64,000 bases of DNA, taken from contig NZ_CP065534.1 of NCBI RefSeq assembly GCF_015999465.1, positions 1,922,001 to 1,986,000 of the forward strand, given 5' to 3'. This DNA comes from Lonsdalea populi (GTDB lineage: Bacteria > Pseudomonadota > Gammaproteobacteria > Enterobacterales > Enterobacteriaceae). Shown in pieces: positions 32,059-43,913 of the stretch (position 1 is the stretch's first letter; the number at the start of each line of letters is the position of its first letter). Position numbers and translations under genes: made by a program. A model generated the notes under the pieces. That model was not told the DNA's origin, did not search any database, and saw only the letters and a program-made list of their open reading frames with translations.

Positions 32059-32452
32059 GATAATTCCCTTATTTGCAGTGGTGACCCACACGCAAGATCA
32101 CATACAAAAGATAATTGTGTTTATTTCAGTTGTCGGCAGCGTGTTTAACCCACAATTGTTAAAACGCGGCCACGACAGTTGTTAGTAGCGGGATAACAAA
32201 GACGGCAACATCATTAATGATATTCGCAGCAAGCCCCTATAACCCGACGGCGTAGAGTACCATCATGGCTCCACACATGCCACCAGCGGCCGGAAATAGG
32301 CTGATAAAACAGTGAAGTATTTGAGCGACTGACGACGGTAAGAGGAAGGAATAATGCTGATGACACCCGCCGTTTTTTCTTTGATACCTATAATAGACAA
32401 AATCAAAGGCTATATTCCACTTTACGGCAGACAGCCTATGAACAGCCGCCAA
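32059..32452. other. thrS leader and region behind yebO
   Basis: 394 bases. On the minus strand the 100 bases before thrS should be its leader; AATTGTG (32113-32119) and CACAATT (32151-32157) can pair and enclose a ~31-nt arm, which may be part of a ThrS operator. A 71-codon open frame at 32237-32452 matches nothing I know and lacks a good start site. MgrB was looked for here and not found. Confidence 0.45.
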
Positions 32453-32725
32453 TCAACGCTCAGGAATAACGTTCCTAAAGTAAACGTCCGTATCGTTGTC
32501 TTCATGCTTAGTCTCAGTCACAGGCTCTGCGCTCGACGTAACAGGAATAAGGGTTTGCATCAAAGAAAGCTGCTGCTTTTGCTGTTTGACGATTTCCTGC
32601 AGAAGTCTGATTTGCTCATTGGCCCGCACGCTCGCGCGGTTCATGAAGAACCATACCACCAGCGCCAGCAAAATGATCAGCATCACCAGAACCATTTCTA
32701 ACATGTTCGATACCACCCCACTCAT
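32453..32725 (-). CDS. yebO: YebO family membrane protein
   Basis: 90 residues (E. coli 95). The N-terminal helix MLEMVLVMLIILLALVVWFF is followed by the conserved MNRASVRANEQIRLLQEIVKQQKQQ, a probable coiled coil, and an acidic C-terminus ending VIPER (E. coli LVAER). Function unknown. In E. coli it sits between yobF and mgrB; here yobF is 16 kb away and mgrB is missing. Confidence 0.85.
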   Translation of the reverse strand: MSGVVSNMLEMVLVMLIILLALVVWFFMNRASVRANEQIRLLQEIVKQQKQQLSLMQTLIPVTSSAEPVTETKHEDNDTDVYFRNVIPER

Positions 32726-32891
32726 GCTTAAAACCTACGACGTTTTGACTAAGAGCGCATTTTACCATTGAGTTCACCAGCAATTCGATAACAGCACGAT
32801 AATTTACATCTCAAACGGTTAGCGGCGAATGATTACGGACGCAGAGAACACGGCATACGAACCCCGCAGCAATCACATCCCACGAATAACA

Positions 32892-32911
32892 AAGGCCCCG
32901 CAGGGCCTTTG
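32892..32911 (-). terminator. Terminator after htpX
   Basis: AAAGGCCC / GGGCCTTT-type hairpin, 20 bases downstream of htpX on the minus strand, followed by TTTGTTATT. Confidence 0.75.
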
Positions 32912-32930
32912 TACAAATCACAAAGTGAAA

Positions 32931-33812
32931 TTACTTCAGATAAGCTCCGCTACGCAACGCCTCAATACGTTTGTCCAGCGGAGGATGCGACAGGAATAAT
33001 TCGCTGAAGGACTTCGATTTGCCGTTGATGCAGAACGCCATCATGCTGCTTTCTTCCTGAGGCTCATTACTGGTTTTCAAGCGCTGCAACGCCGCAATCA
33101 TTTTCTCACGGCCCACCAGCTTGGCGGACCCGGCGTCCGCATGAAATTCCCGATAACGAGAGAACCACATGGTGATGATACTGGCCAAAATACCAAACAC
33201 CAATTCCAGCACGGTCGCCACGGCAAAATAGATCAACGGATTGCCGTTGCTACTTTCGCTATTATCACGGTTTCCGGACAGGAAGCCCGACGCCACTTGG
33301 GCAAGCAAGCGCGAAATGAAAATCACGAAAGTGTTCACAACCCCCTGAATCAGCGTCATAGTTACCATGTCGCCATTAGCCACATGGCTGATTTCATGTG
33401 CGATAACTGCTTCTGCTTCATCGCGGCTCATATTCTGGAGCAACCCGGAGCTCACGGCCACCAGGGACGAATTCCGACGGGCTCCGGTCGCAAAGGCATT
33501 AATATCAGGTGCCTGATAGATCGCAACCTGCGGCATGGCAATCCCTACCTGCTGAGACTGCGCACGCACCGTTTCGACTAACCAGCGCTCGGTTTCATTA
33601 CGCGGCTGCTCAATGACTTCACCGCCCACAGAGCGCAGCGCCATCCATTTTGACATCAGCAATGAAACGATCGCACCGCCAAAGCCAAACAGACCGGCCA
33701 TAATCATTAAGCCGTAAGTACTACTGGGCCGAATGCCCGTTAAGCTAAGTACTAGCCCAAAAACCAACATCACCGCCAGGTTGGTGATTAGGAAAAGCGC
33801 AATACGCATCAT
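32931..33812 (-). CDS. htpX: Membrane zinc protease HtpX
   Basis: 293 residues from ATG 33810-33812 ([19 protein letters not shown]), equal to E. coli. Two N-terminal helices, the zinc motif HEISH in [15 protein letters not shown], two further hydrophobic segments and the third zinc ligand region [14 protein letters not shown]. It degrades damaged inner-membrane proteins together with FtsH. In E. coli prc follows htpX; here prc is 18 kb away, so a rearrangement separates them. The ribosome site is weak. Confidence 0.97.
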   Translation of the reverse strand: MMRIALFLITNLAVMLVFGLVLSLTGIRPSSTYGLMIMAGLFGFGGAIVSLLMSKWMALRSVGGEVIEQPRNETERWLVETVRAQSQQVGIAMPQVAIYQAPDINAFATGARRNSSLVAVSSGLLQNMSRDEAEAVIAHEISHVANGDMVTMTLIQGVVNTFVIFISRLLAQVASGFLSGNRDNSESSNGNPLIYFAVATVLELVFGILASIITMWFSRYREFHADAGSAKLVGREKMIAALQRLKTSNEPQEESSMMAFCINGKSKSFSELFLSHPPLDKRIEALRSGAYLK

Positions 33813-34168
33813 ATAAGTCTGATTTCCTCTCTCAGGCAAAAACAACAATTGGGATGCAACGCTAACATGGTATGGGCTGCTATGGCATTTTCAAGCATTC
33901 TTAACATCTAATTCACCGAATTAACATAACTTTACGTTTTAAGATTTTGCATCGCATAAAAGGTCGGCAATCCGCGTAAAATCGATGCGCTACGGACAAT
34001 AAGGCAGGGGAGGCAGTCAGCAGACGTCGCAGGATCACCAGAGACATCCTGTAAACACCGCCAGTCCCGCCAATAAGCAATAACGATAAGGTTTTTACAC
34101 GTTACCGAGGACATGAATCCTTTCGTGTCGACGCCACTCAATACCGTTATTAATGAACGACTAAGAAA
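33813..34168. other. Intergenic region between htpX and the GGDEF-EAL gene
   Basis: 356 bases. It must contain the htpX promoter (CpxR-controlled in E. coli). I see AT-rich stretches around 33895-33950 but no site, hairpin or small gene that I would name. Confidence 0.5.
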
Positions 34169-36334
34169 TCAGGGCTTCGCCACACCTAATTGGCGCGCAA
34201 ATTCAGAGGCTGACATCGGACGTCCAAACAGATACCCCTGCGCCTGCTCGCATCCTTTATTCCTCAATCGTTCACACTGCTCCTGCGTTTCCACTCCCTC
34301 AGCAATAACATCTAGCCGAAAGCTTTTGCCGAGATATAAAATGGCCCTCACGATGGCCGCATCCGGCGGAGACTCGCACATAGCACGCACGAAAGTCTGA
34401 TCGATTTTGAGGCGGGTAACCGGGTAGTTCTTCAACATACTCAATGAAGCGTATCCCGTACCGTAATCGTCAAATGCGATGCCTATACCTTCATTTCGCA
34501 ACTCATTGAGGGGACTAAGCATATTTTCGTCGTACCGAATGATGATGTTTTCAGTGATCTCGAGCTCCAAAGCGCTCGGAGGCAGTCCGGTCTTTTCCAG
34601 CACGGACCTGATTTTCTGTGACAACATGCCGGAGCGGAACTGGGCGGCGAACAGATTGATACTGATACAGAAATTATCGGCTCCCGCCTTGCGCCATTCC
34701 GCCGCCTGCTGACAAGCCTGCAGCACAACCCAATCGCCAATGCGCTCCGCCCAGGGACCTTTCTCAAGCGCGGTTAAAAAAGCGCCGGGCGCCAACAGGC
34801 CTTTATAGGGATGCTGCCAGCGCAGCAATGCTTCAGCGCCGACGATTTCATTATTCATCAAACTCACTTGGGGCTGGTAGAACACCTCGAATTCATTTTT
34901 TTCATAGGCGCGTATGAATTCCAGATGGAATGCATGTTTGGCCTGAAAGATTTCTCGCAGTTCGCGCGTGAAAAAGCGGTGGCAGTTGCGCCCATCGGCT
35001 TTCGCCTGATAGAGGGCCAAATCAGCGCTGGTCAACAACTCCTGAGTCGTAACGCCACGGGAACGAAACATCACCAGTCCTATACTGGCGCTAGTGATGA
35101 CTTGCTTATCTCCGACAACAACCGTCTGGGAAATATCGTGATTAATCTGCCGGGCCATTTTTTCCACCACCTGGAGATCTTCCAGTTGCGGAAATAATAT
35201 CGCGAATTCATCACCGCCCATACGGGCCACCACATCGCCCTGCCTGACGTTGGCCAACAGTTTTTTCGCCACGCTGACCAGAATTTCGTCCCCGCTGGCA
35301 TGGCCCAGACTATCATTAATATCTTTGAAGCCATCAATATCGACGATCATGAGGCAACCGGAAGGATGCTGTTTTAGGAGTTGATTCAGCGACGTGGCCA
35401 ATAACGAACGGTTGATGAGTCCTGTAAGAGGATCACGATGCGCCTGTAAGAACAGCCTTTCTTCGTAACGCCTGCGTTCGGAGGTATCGCGCAGAATCAG
35501 GCTGTAATTCTCCTCCTCCCCGTTTTGCCACATGCCGACGGACAGCCCGACCGACAGCAGAGCGCCACTTTGGGTCGCCACATCCAGCTCAATTTGGTTG
35601 CCTTTCGACTGCGCGGTTTCGTCAGTAGACAAATGATGCAACTGCACAATAAACATATCCGGCACAACGCTGCTGATATGTTGTCCCACTATCTGCTCTT
35701 TGGAATATTCCAGCAGATTTTCGGCTGCCTCATTCCAGAAAGTAATAATTCCCTGGTGATTAACACACAGGATGGCATCGGGCGACAACCTGGCCACCCG
35801 TTCAAAGCTTGTCTGGTCCGTTTTTCTGGCCACCTCAAGACGCCGCATTTCCAGTTTGTCCATGACCAGCGAGGACAAATCCTGCAGGTTATGAGCATCA
35901 CGCGCACTCAAGCCGACTCTCGGCTTGAGATCGATGATATTCAACGTGCCGATAGTTTGGCCCAAAGGTGATCGCAAAGGTATGCCGGCATAAAACCGGA
36001 TATGAGGGTCGCCGGTCACTAACGGATTATGTTTGAATCGGGGATCTCGGCGCGCATCGGGCACCACAAAAATACCTTTCTTTAGGATGGCATAGTTGCA
36101 AAAAGAGTCGTCCCGCGCCGTTTGGCAAACGGGAAAACCCACGCTTGCCACAAAAAATTGACGATCTGCATCCAGAATAGAGACAGCAACGATGGGGACA
36201 TTAAACACATTCGCCGACAGTGTGATCAGATTTTCCAGTTCAGAGTTATCAGACAACGGGCCATCGATGCCGTACTCACGCACCGCGTCGAGTCGACTAC
36301 TCTCATCTTTTTTATTCACTGGGGCTCGGCTCAT
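34169..36334 (-). CDS. GAF-PAS-GGDEF-EAL cyclic-di-GMP synthase/phosphodiesterase
   Basis: 721 residues. GAF domain about 25-165 (DADRQFFVASVGF, DARRDPRFKHNPLVTG), PAS about 175-290 (ILCVNHQGIITFWNEAAENLL), GGDEF about 300-455 and EAL about 470-715. The cyclase site GGDEF (373-377) is intact and RQGD (364-367) sits five residues before it, the inhibitory I-site. EAL (501-503) and the other phosphodiesterase motifs (FDDYGTGYASLSML, KIDQTFV, IAEGVETQEQ, QGYLFGRPM) are all present. Both activities are therefore possible; which dominates cannot be told. No membrane segment, so it is cytosolic. AGGGGAAC precedes the ATG. It stands alone between htpX and icd. Confidence 0.9.
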   Translation of the reverse strand: MSRAPVNKKDESSRLDAVREYGIDGPLSDNSELENLITLSANVFNVPIVAVSILDADRQFFVASVGFPVCQTARDDSFCNYAILKKGIFVVPDARRDPRFKHNPLVTGDPHIRFYAGIPLRSPLGQTIGTLNIIDLKPRVGLSARDAHNLQDLSSLVMDKLEMRRLEVARKTDQTSFERVARLSPDAILCVNHQGIITFWNEAAENLLEYSKEQIVGQHISSVVPDMFIVQLHHLSTDETAQSKGNQIELDVATQSGALLSVGLSVGMWQNGEEENYSLILRDTSERRRYEERLFLQAHRDPLTGLINRSLLATSLNQLLKQHPSGCLMIVDIDGFKDINDSLGHASGDEILVSVAKKLLANVRQGDVVARMGGDEFAILFPQLEDLQVVEKMARQINHDISQTVVVGDKQVITSASIGLVMFRSRGVTTQELLTSADLALYQAKADGRNCHRFFTRELREIFQAKHAFHLEFIRAYEKNEFEVFYQPQVSLMNNEIVGAEALLRWQHPYKGLLAPGAFLTALEKGPWAERIGDWVVLQACQQAAEWRKAGADNFCISINLFAAQFRSGMLSQKIRSVLEKTGLPPSALELEITENIIIRYDENMLSPLNELRNEGIGIAFDDYGTGYASLSMLKNYPVTRLKIDQTFVRAMCESPPDAAIVRAILYLGKSFRLDVIAEGVETQEQCERLRNKGCEQAQGYLFGRPMSASEFARQLGVAKP

Positions 36335-37053
36335 GGGGGGTTCCCCTTACTGTTCCATTATTATTACTGTCAAAAATATCGGTTGTCACGGCGAGAGGTA
36401 ACTTGATGTATTAGCACACCTCAACGCCATTCAATGAAGAGAATCCCGGCGTCGTTCAAGTCAATACCGTGTTCTTATACCAGCCCGGCGTCATTCCCTT
36501 GTCTGGCAGAAAGCGTTCGCTTCATATATAGAATTTTTCTTTTCCACAATAAAGAATAGCAAATTGCCGTCACAGAGGGAGCGCAGCCTAAAGAATTTGT
36601 GTACCTGCACAATATCGAACCGGAAATTGCTCTGGTTTCACCCGCGTATACTTTGGCGCGCTTCCATAATAGACCGTGTGTCATATTTAGATGGGTAGCA
36701 CACGATGACTTTGCGAGCAGACATCGTAAATCAAATGGAAATAGCTAGTCAGTCCAATACTCACGGGGTAGAACCTTTTAATTGCAGATTTAAGACTATC
36801 AACAGACCTTCGTGAAGCTCTGCACAAAATAGACAGTACCTAAAGTCTGAGGGACGCCCCTTTAGGGATAGCCCTCGCGGGCGCTGTGTTCCGACACGGG
36901 GATAGACAAATCAAAATCATCATCGCCGGTGGGTTGAGGCACGAGACGAGATTGTGACTCGCCAAACACCTTGTCGCTACAACCAGCATGATTGGGTTAC
37001 GTTGAGAGGAATTCACTCTGGCGATAGGTTGTAAGGGGCAAGCGACAAATAAT
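36335..37053. other. Gene-poor stretch between the GGDEF-EAL gene and icd
   Basis: About 720 bases without a recognisable gene. A plus-strand open frame without a start codon runs 36560-36748 and includes EGAQPKEFVYLHNIEPEIAL, which reads like real protein but matches nothing I can name. Minus-strand frames at 36475-36684 and 36840-37103 look like chance. This could be eroded coding DNA. Confidence 0.4.
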
Positions 37054-37076
37054 TTGGGGACCACGCAGGTCCCCAA
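37054..37076 (-). terminator. Terminator after icd
   Basis: TTGGGGACC-ACGCA-GGTCCCCAA, 9-bp perfect stem, 24 bases past the icd stop, followed on the minus strand by ATTATTTG. Confidence 0.75.
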
Positions 37077-37099
37077 GGCTTCATTCTGCACGATCAATA

Positions 37100-38353
37100 T
37101 CACATGTGTTCGATGATAGCGTCGCCGAATTCAGAGCATTTCAACAGATTAGCCCCATCCATCAGACGTTCAAAATCATAGGTCACGGTTTTATTTTTAA
37201 TCGCGCCTTCTACGCCCTTGATGATCAAGTCCGCCGCTTCGAACCAACCCAAATGACGCAACATCATTTCAGCTGAGAGAATAACGGAACCCGGATTCAC
37301 TTTATCCTGACCCGCGTATTTCGGCGCGGTACCGTGCGTAGCTTCGAACAGTGCGCATTCATCGCCGATATTCGCGCCGGGCGCGATGCCGATCCCCCCC
37401 ACCTGTGCGGCTAATGCGTCAGAGATGTAATCACCGTTCAGGTTCATACAGGCGATAACGTCGTATTCCGCCGGACGCAGCAAAATCTGTTGCAGGAACG
37501 CATCCGCAATCACATCTTTGACGATGATGTCTTTGCCGGTGTTTGGATTCTTGATTTTCACCCATGGACCGCCGTCAATCAGCTCACCGCCGAACTCTTC
37601 GCGCGCCAGCTGGTAGCCCCAGTCTTTGAAAGCGCCTTCGGTGAATTTCATGATGTTGCCTTTGTGCACCAGCGTCACGGAGTCGCGCTCGTTGGTGATA
37701 GCGTAGTGAATGGCTGCCCGAACCAGGCGTTTGGTGCCCTCTTCGGAACACGGTTTGATCCCAATACCGCACTGCTGCGGGAAACGGATTTTAGTGACGC
37801 CCATCTCATCGCGCAGGAATTTGATGACCCTGTCGGCTTCGGGTGAACCCGCTTTCCACTCGATGCCCGCATAAATATCTTCGGCATTTTCACGAAAAAT
37901 AACCATGTCCGTGAGTTCAGGGTGTTTCACTGGGCTTGGCGTGCCGTCAAAGTAGCGAACCGGACGAAGGCAGATATACAAATCTAGCTGCTGGCGCAGA
38001 GCGACGTTGAGAGAGCGGATGCCACCGCCGACGGGCGTGGTCAATGGGCCTTTAATGGCGACGCGGTATTCGCGAATGAGATCCAGTGTTTCTTCCGGCA
38101 GCCACACATCTTTACCGTAGACCTGAGTCGATTTTTCGCCGGTGTAAATTTCCATCCAGGAAATAGCGCGTTGGCCCGAGTAAGCCTTTTTCACTGCGGC
38201 ATCCACAACATTAATCATTGTTGGCGTGACGTCAACGCCGATTCCATCCCCTTCAATGAAAGGAATAATCGGGTTATCCGGCACAATCAGTTTTCCTTCT
38301 ATATCTGCCGTAATTTTCTGACCTTTAGCCGGTACAACTACTTTGCTTTCCAT
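37100..38353 (-). CDS. icd: NADP-dependent isocitrate dehydrogenase
   Basis: 417 residues from ATG 38351-38353 behind GGAGAGG (E. coli 416). It oxidises isocitrate to 2-oxoglutarate in the TCA cycle. Substrate-binding Ser114 lies in [14 protein letters not shown]; in E. coli the same Ser is phosphorylated by AceK to divert carbon to the glyoxylate path. [16 protein letters not shown] and [21 protein letters not shown] complete the active site and the NADP site. Divergent from rluE as in E. coli. Confidence 0.98.
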   Translation of the reverse strand: MESKVVVPAKGQKITADIEGKLIVPDNPIIPFIEGDGIGVDVTPTMINVVDAAVKKAYSGQRAISWMEIYTGEKSTQVYGKDVWLPEETLDLIREYRVAIKGPLTTPVGGGIRSLNVALRQQLDLYICLRPVRYFDGTPSPVKHPELTDMVIFRENAEDIYAGIEWKAGSPEADRVIKFLRDEMGVTKIRFPQQCGIGIKPCSEEGTKRLVRAAIHYAITNERDSVTLVHKGNIMKFTEGAFKDWGYQLAREEFGGELIDGGPWVKIKNPNTGKDIIVKDVIADAFLQQILLRPAEYDVIACMNLNGDYISDALAAQVGGIGIAPGANIGDECALFEATHGTAPKYAGQDKVNPGSVILSAEMMLRHLGWFEAADLIIKGVEGAIKNKTVTYDFERLMDGANLLKCSEFGDAIIEHM

Positions 38354-38448
38354 TAACCTCTCCTTAGAGCGCATTTTGTTAATGAGATGTAATATGTATA
38401 TTAATACTACTGGAATATCTAACCCGCGCCAACCGCAACCCTTTCGAG

Positions 38449-38454
38449 TATAAT
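38449..38454 (+). promoter_or_regulatory. -10 box that decides the rluE start
   Basis: A perfect TATAAT overlaps the first in-frame ATG (38453). If this is the promoter, that ATG is not in the message and translation must begin at 38474 or 38483. Confidence 0.5.
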
Positions 38455-38473
38455 GGCTTTGTCACTCTCAGCC

Positions 38474-39109
38474 ATGAATAAAATGAACACAATCCCTGTT
38501 AAAAATCACAAAGTTAAACGATTCAGTTCACGTTTTAACGTAAAAAAAGACGCGTCGCCGAAACCACGTCGAATCATCCTGTTCAACAAACCTTTCGATG
38601 TGCTTTCTCAGTTCACTGACGACTCAGGCCGCGCCACCTTGAAAGACTTTATTCCCATCGGCGACATTTATGCCGCCGGACGTCTGGATCGAGACAGCGA
38701 AGGACTTATGGTGCTCACCAATGCTGGCGCATTGCAAGCACGCCTGACTCAGCCGGGAAAGAGAACGGCCAAAATTTACTATGCGCAGGTTGAGGGGGTT
38801 CCCGACCCCGATGCGCTGGCACGATTTCGTGCGGGACTGACGCTCAACGACGGCATTACCCTGCCCGCGGATGTCGAATTAGTGGACGAACCCGACTGGT
38901 TGTGGCCGCGCAACCCGCCAATACGCGAACGAAAATCCATTCCGGTGAGCTGGCTGAAAATTACGTTGCAGGAAGGTCGCAACCGCCAGGTCCGCCGCAT
39001 GACGGCGCACATTGGTTTCCCAACGCTGCGTTTAATCCGCTACAGTATGGCTAATCAGACTCTGGCCGGGTTATCGCCCGGGGAATGGAAGGAAATCACG
39101 CATGTTTAA
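38474..39109 (+). CDS. rluE: 23S rRNA pseudouridine(2457) synthase RluE
   Basis: 211 residues from ATG 38474. RluA/RsuA-type synthase: the catalytic Asp is in [17 protein letters not shown], followed by [16 protein letters not shown] and [23 protein letters not shown]. It makes pseudouridine 2457 in 23S rRNA. The basic N-terminus ([16 protein letters not shown]) matches E. coli. The earlier ATG at 38453 overlaps a TATAAT, so I rejected it; 38483 aligns best with the conserved E. coli MQK. Overlaps nudJ by eight bases. Confidence 0.94.
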   Translation: MNKMNTIPVKNHKVKRFSSRFNVKKDASPKPRRIILFNKPFDVLSQFTDDSGRATLKDFIPIGDIYAAGRLDRDSEGLMVLTNAGALQARLTQPGKRTAKIYYAQVEGVPDPDALARFRAGLTLNDGITLPADVELVDEPDWLWPRNPPIRERKSIPVSWLKITLQEGRNRQVRRMTAHIGFPTLRLIRYSMANQTLAGLSPGEWKEITHV

Positions 39110-39554
39110 ACCTCATGTCACCGTCGCCAACATCGTCCAGGCAGAAGGCCGTTTTTTGGTGGTGGAAGAAACCGTCAACGGCAAAAGCCTCTGGAATCAG
39201 CCAGCGGGTCACCTCGAAGCTGAGGAAACGCTGATTCAGGCTGCCAGCCGCGAGCTGTATGAAGAAACGGGCGTCAAAGCGCAGCCTCAGCATTTCCTCC
39301 AGCTTCATCAATGGGTGGCTCCCGACGGCACGCCCTTCTTGCGCTTCAGCTTTACGATTGATCTGTCTCACCAGGTCGTCACCGTGCCTCAGGACAGTGA
39401 CATTGACTGCTGCCACTGGCTGAGCGCCGAGGAAATTCTTCGCTCCAATAGATTGCGCTCGCCGCTGGTCGCGGAAAGCATTCGCTGCTATCAAAGCGGC
39501 ACCCGATATCCTTTGAGCGTGCTGGGCGCGTTCAACTGGCCTTATCAGACCTAG
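39102..39554 (+). CDS. nudJ: Nudix phosphatase NudJ
   Basis: 150 residues (E. coli 153). The Nudix box is [23 protein letters not shown] at about residues 37-59. E. coli NudJ (YmfB) releases phosphate from nucleoside di- and triphosphates and from HMP pyrophosphate, a thiamin precursor. It starts within the end of rluE, so the two are translationally linked, and mnmA follows 102 bases on. Confidence 0.96.
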   Translation: MFKPHVTVANIVQAEGRFLVVEETVNGKSLWNQPAGHLEAEETLIQAASRELYEETGVKAQPQHFLQLHQWVAPDGTPFLRFSFTIDLSHQVVTVPQDSDIDCCHWLSAEEILRSNRLRSPLVAESIRCYQSGTRYPLSVLGAFNWPYQT

Positions 39555-39656
39555 TCGTTGGCCGTGGTGCGACGCTGCGGCCAATGTGCTACCCTATGCG
39601 GCCTATCATTTTGCCCTTATTTGTTGCATTAAATATTTTCTATTCGCGAGACTGCC

Positions 39657-40781
39657 ATGTCAGATAACAGCCAGAAAAAAGTCATTGTCGGCATGTCCGG
39701 CGGCGTTGATTCTTCCGTTTCCGCATACCTCCTCCAACAGCAGAATTATCAGGTCGAAGGCCTGTTCATGAAAAACTGGGAGGAGGACGACGACACAGAA
39801 TATTGTTCTGCGGCTGCCGATTTGGCCGATGCACAGGCTGTCTGCGACAAACTCGGCATGGAACTGCATACCGTCAACTTCGCGGCGGAATATTGGGACA
39901 ACGTGTTCGAGCACTTCCTGGAAGAGTACAAAGCCGGTCGCACCCCTAACCCCGATATCCTGTGCAACAAGGAAATTAAATTCAAAGCGTTCCTGGAATT
40001 CGCCGCCGAAGATTTGGGCGCGGATTATATTGCCACCGGCCACTACGTGCGACGTCAGGATATCGACGGTAAAAGCCGACTGTTGCGCGGTCTGGATGGC
40101 AATAAAGACCAGAGTTATTTCCTGTACACCCTCAGCCATGAGCAATTGGCCCAAAGCCTGTTCCCGGTCGGCGAGCTGGAAAAAACCGAGGTGCGAAAAA
40201 TTGCCGAACAGTTAGATCTGGCAACGGCCAAGAAGAAAGATTCCACTGGGATTTGCTTCATCGGCAAACGCAAATTCCGCGACTTCTTGGCCCGCTACCT
40301 TCCTGCTCAACCCGGCCCTATCATCGCCGTGGATGACGGCGGTACCATGGGCCGGCATCAGGGTCTGATGTATCACACACTGGGGCAGCGTAAAGGCCTC
40401 GGCATCGGCGGCGTTAAAGAAGGCGGCGACGATCCCTGGTATGTCGTCGATAAAGACGTGGCGAACAACGTGCTATACGTTGCGCAGGGCCACGAACATC
40501 CGCGGCTGATGTCCAACGGGTTGATCGCTCAGCAGTTGTACTGGGTTGACCGTGACAATGTCACTGAACCCTTCCGCTGTGTGGTGAAAACTCGTTATCG
40601 TCAGGCCGATATCCCCTGCACCGTTACGCCGTTGGGCGCCGAACGTATCGAAGTTCGCTTTGATGAGCCGGTCGCCGCCGTCACGCCGGGCCAGTCCGCC
40701 GTATTTTATCGGGGCGAAATCTGTCTTGGCGGAGGTGTTATCGAGGAGCGTCTGTGCGATAGCTCATCGGATTACGCCTGA
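39657..40781 (+). CDS. mnmA: tRNA-specific 2-thiouridylase MnmA
   Basis: 374 residues. The PP-loop GMSGGVDSS lies at residues 12-20; the two catalytic cysteines are in [12 protein letters not shown] and [12 protein letters not shown]. It adds sulfur to U34 of tRNA Lys, Glu and Gln, receiving it from the TusE relay. Gene order rluE-nudJ-mnmA-hflD-purB is as in E. coli. Confidence 0.97.
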   Translation: MSDNSQKKVIVGMSGGVDSSVSAYLLQQQNYQVEGLFMKNWEEDDDTEYCSAAADLADAQAVCDKLGMELHTVNFAAEYWDNVFEHFLEEYKAGRTPNPDILCNKEIKFKAFLEFAAEDLGADYIATGHYVRRQDIDGKSRLLRGLDGNKDQSYFLYTLSHEQLAQSLFPVGELEKTEVRKIAEQLDLATAKKKDSTGICFIGKRKFRDFLARYLPAQPGPIIAVDDGGTMGRHQGLMYHTLGQRKGLGIGGVKEGGDDPWYVVDKDVANNVLYVAQGHEHPRLMSNGLIAQQLYWVDRDNVTEPFRCVVKTRYRQADIPCTVTPLGAERIEVRFDEPVAAVTPGQSAVFYRGEICLGGGVIEERLCDSSSDYA

Positions 40782-40929
40782 ATACCTCTCGAGACGGCTG
40801 ATTCAAGAGCACGGCGCAACTAACCGCCCTGTTTCTAGCAGCGTCGTATCTCGTTTAACGCTCTCCACGTGGATAGCACGCTCCTGACGTCCCCGACGTC
40901 ATGGAGCACTAAGAATGACAGGAGCCACC

Positions 40930-41568
40930 GTGGCCAAAAACTATTACGACATTACGCTGGCGCTGGCAGGCATTTGCCAATCGGCCAGTTTGGTGCAGCA
41001 GCTTGCGACGACGGGGACCTGCCAGCAGGCGGCGTTGCAGACGTCGCTCAACAGCGTTCTGGTAATGAAAGCGGCCAGCACGCTGGAGATTTTTGGTAAC
41101 GACGAGAACAATCTGAAGCTGGGCGTTGAAACCCTGCTGGGCATCCTCAGTTCGTCGTCGCGCGAAAAAATCGGTGCCGACCAGTCCCGCTATACCTTAA
41201 GCCTCATGGCGCTGGAACGTCGTTTGCACAAAAACGGCAATGCCCTCAATGAACTCGGCAACCGTGTCGACCAGCTAGACCGCCAGTTGGAACACTATGA
41301 ATTATTATCCGACCCGATGATTAACGTGCTGGCAGGTATCTACGTGGACGTCATCAGTCCACTGGGACCGCGCATTCAGGTCACCGGCTCACAGGAAGTC
41401 CTGAAAAATGCGCAGGTCCAGGCCAAAGTGCGCGCCATTTTGCTGGCGGGCATGCGCGCCGCCGTACTCTGGCAGCAAATTGGTGGAGGACGCCTGCAGC
41501 TTATGTTTTCCCGCGCCGCGTTGGTGAAACAGGCACGGCAGATTTTGTCGCGTTGCCGCGACCAATAG
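40930..41568 (+). CDS. hflD: High-frequency lysogenisation protein HflD
   Basis: 212 residues from GTG 40930, preceded by CAGGAG six bases upstream; [19 protein letters not shown] is the E. coli N-terminus (E. coli 213 aa). The ATG 15 bases earlier has no such site. HflD is a peripheral inner-membrane protein; in E. coli it binds lambda CII and lowers lysogeny. [18 protein letters not shown] is the signature stretch. Confidence 0.96.
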   Translation: MAKNYYDITLALAGICQSASLVQQLATTGTCQQAALQTSLNSVLVMKAASTLEIFGNDENNLKLGVETLLGILSSSSREKIGADQSRYTLSLMALERRLHKNGNALNELGNRVDQLDRQLEHYELLSDPMINVLAGIYVDVISPLGPRIQVTGSQEVLKNAQVQAKVRAILLAGMRAAVLWQQIGGGRLQLMFSRAALVKQARQILSRCRDQ

Positions 41569-41643
41569 ACAGGCCGGCGGACGACGATTCCGGTTCGTTC
41601 GCCATCATGAGATACTTGTAGCCACGCTTTTGTCTTTTATTAA

Positions 41644-43038
<1,395 letters not shown>

Positions 43039-43097
43039 CCGGCAATCGGACAGGCGGAACACATTCCGCCTGTCCTCTCTCCCCCATTCCCGCGGTT

Positions 43098-43114
43098 TGT
43101 TGACCCTAAGTTTA
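43098..43114 (+). promoter_or_regulatory. Candidate PhoP box of phoPQ
   Basis: TGTTGA-CCCTA-AGTTTA fits the tandem (T/G)GTTTA-N5-(T/G)GTTTA pattern with one mismatch per half. A -10-like GAATAAT begins 11 bases later, the spacing of PhoP-activated promoters, suggesting autoregulation. Confidence 0.6.
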
Positions 43115-43226
43115 TTGCCCTGGTGAATAATGTGTTTTTCAATCAAGCCCGCTAAACCGACAATCCGAAGCCAGCCAATCTTCGGATAAGCCGGGTTAAT
43201 CAACATCCTTTGATAGGAAAAACACT

Positions 43227-43910
43227 ATGCGAATTCTGGTCGTCGAAGATAACGTTCTTTTACGTCATCACTTAACTGTTCAGATGAACGAAATGGGCCA
43301 CCAGGTTGATGCCGCCGCAGACGCTAAAGAAGCCAACTACTTTTTGCATGAACATGCGCCGGATATCGCTGTCGTCGATCTTGGTCTACCCGACGAAGAC
43401 GGCGTCAGCCTGATTCGCCGTTGGCGTTCTCAGCAGGTCAAAATACCCATACTGGTCTTAACCGCGCGCGAAAGCTGGCAAGAAAAAGTTATCGTGCTGG
43501 AAGCCGGTGCCGACGACTATGTGACCAAACCTTTTCATCTGGAAGAAGTGATGGCGCGAGTGCAGGCCTTGATGCGTCGTAACAGCGGATTGGCGTCTCA
43601 GGTCATTAGCATGCCGCCATTCGAGGTTGACCTGTCGCGACGTGAACTGCTCGTAAACAGCTCACCGATAAAACTCACCGCTTTCGAATACACGATTATC
43701 GAAACGCTCATCCGCAACCACGGCAAAGTCGTCAGCAAAGAGTCGCTGATGCTGCAACTCTACCCGGACGCGGAGTTACGCGAAAGCCATACCATTGATG
43801 TCCTGATGGGGCGTCTGCGTAAAAAATTGCAGGCCGCCGACTCACATGAAGTCATCACGACCGTGCGCGGTCAGGGCTATCGCTTCGATATTCAGGCCCG
43901 CCGGGACTGA
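43227..43910 (+). CDS. phoP: Response regulator PhoP
   Basis: 227 residues (E. coli 223). OmpR family: receiver domain with Glu7/Asp8, phospho-acceptor Asp51 in [11 protein letters not shown] and Lys101; winged-helix C-terminus with [17 protein letters not shown] and [10 protein letters not shown]. It answers low Mg2+, acid and other envelope stress through PhoQ and controls lipid A changes and Mg transport; in soft-rot bacteria it also affects virulence enzymes. phoQ starts three bases after it. Confidence 0.98.
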   Translation: MRILVVEDNVLLRHHLTVQMNEMGHQVDAAADAKEANYFLHEHAPDIAVVDLGLPDEDGVSLIRRWRSQQVKIPILVLTARESWQEKVIVLEAGADDYVTKPFHLEEVMARVQALMRRNSGLASQVISMPPFEVDLSRRELLVNSSPIKLTAFEYTIIETLIRNHGKVVSKESLMLQLYPDAELRESHTIDVLMGRLRKKLQAADSHEVITTVRGQGYRFDIQARRD

Positions 43911-43913
43911 CAC

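Noticed and set aside
32237..32452. Possible mgrB next to yebO
   Set aside because: None of the three minus-strand frames has the MgrB features (single helix followed by the paired cysteines and the ending QFIPW).
36840..37103. 87-codon frame next to the icd stop
   Set aside because: It runs through the icd terminator hairpin and has no ribosome site.
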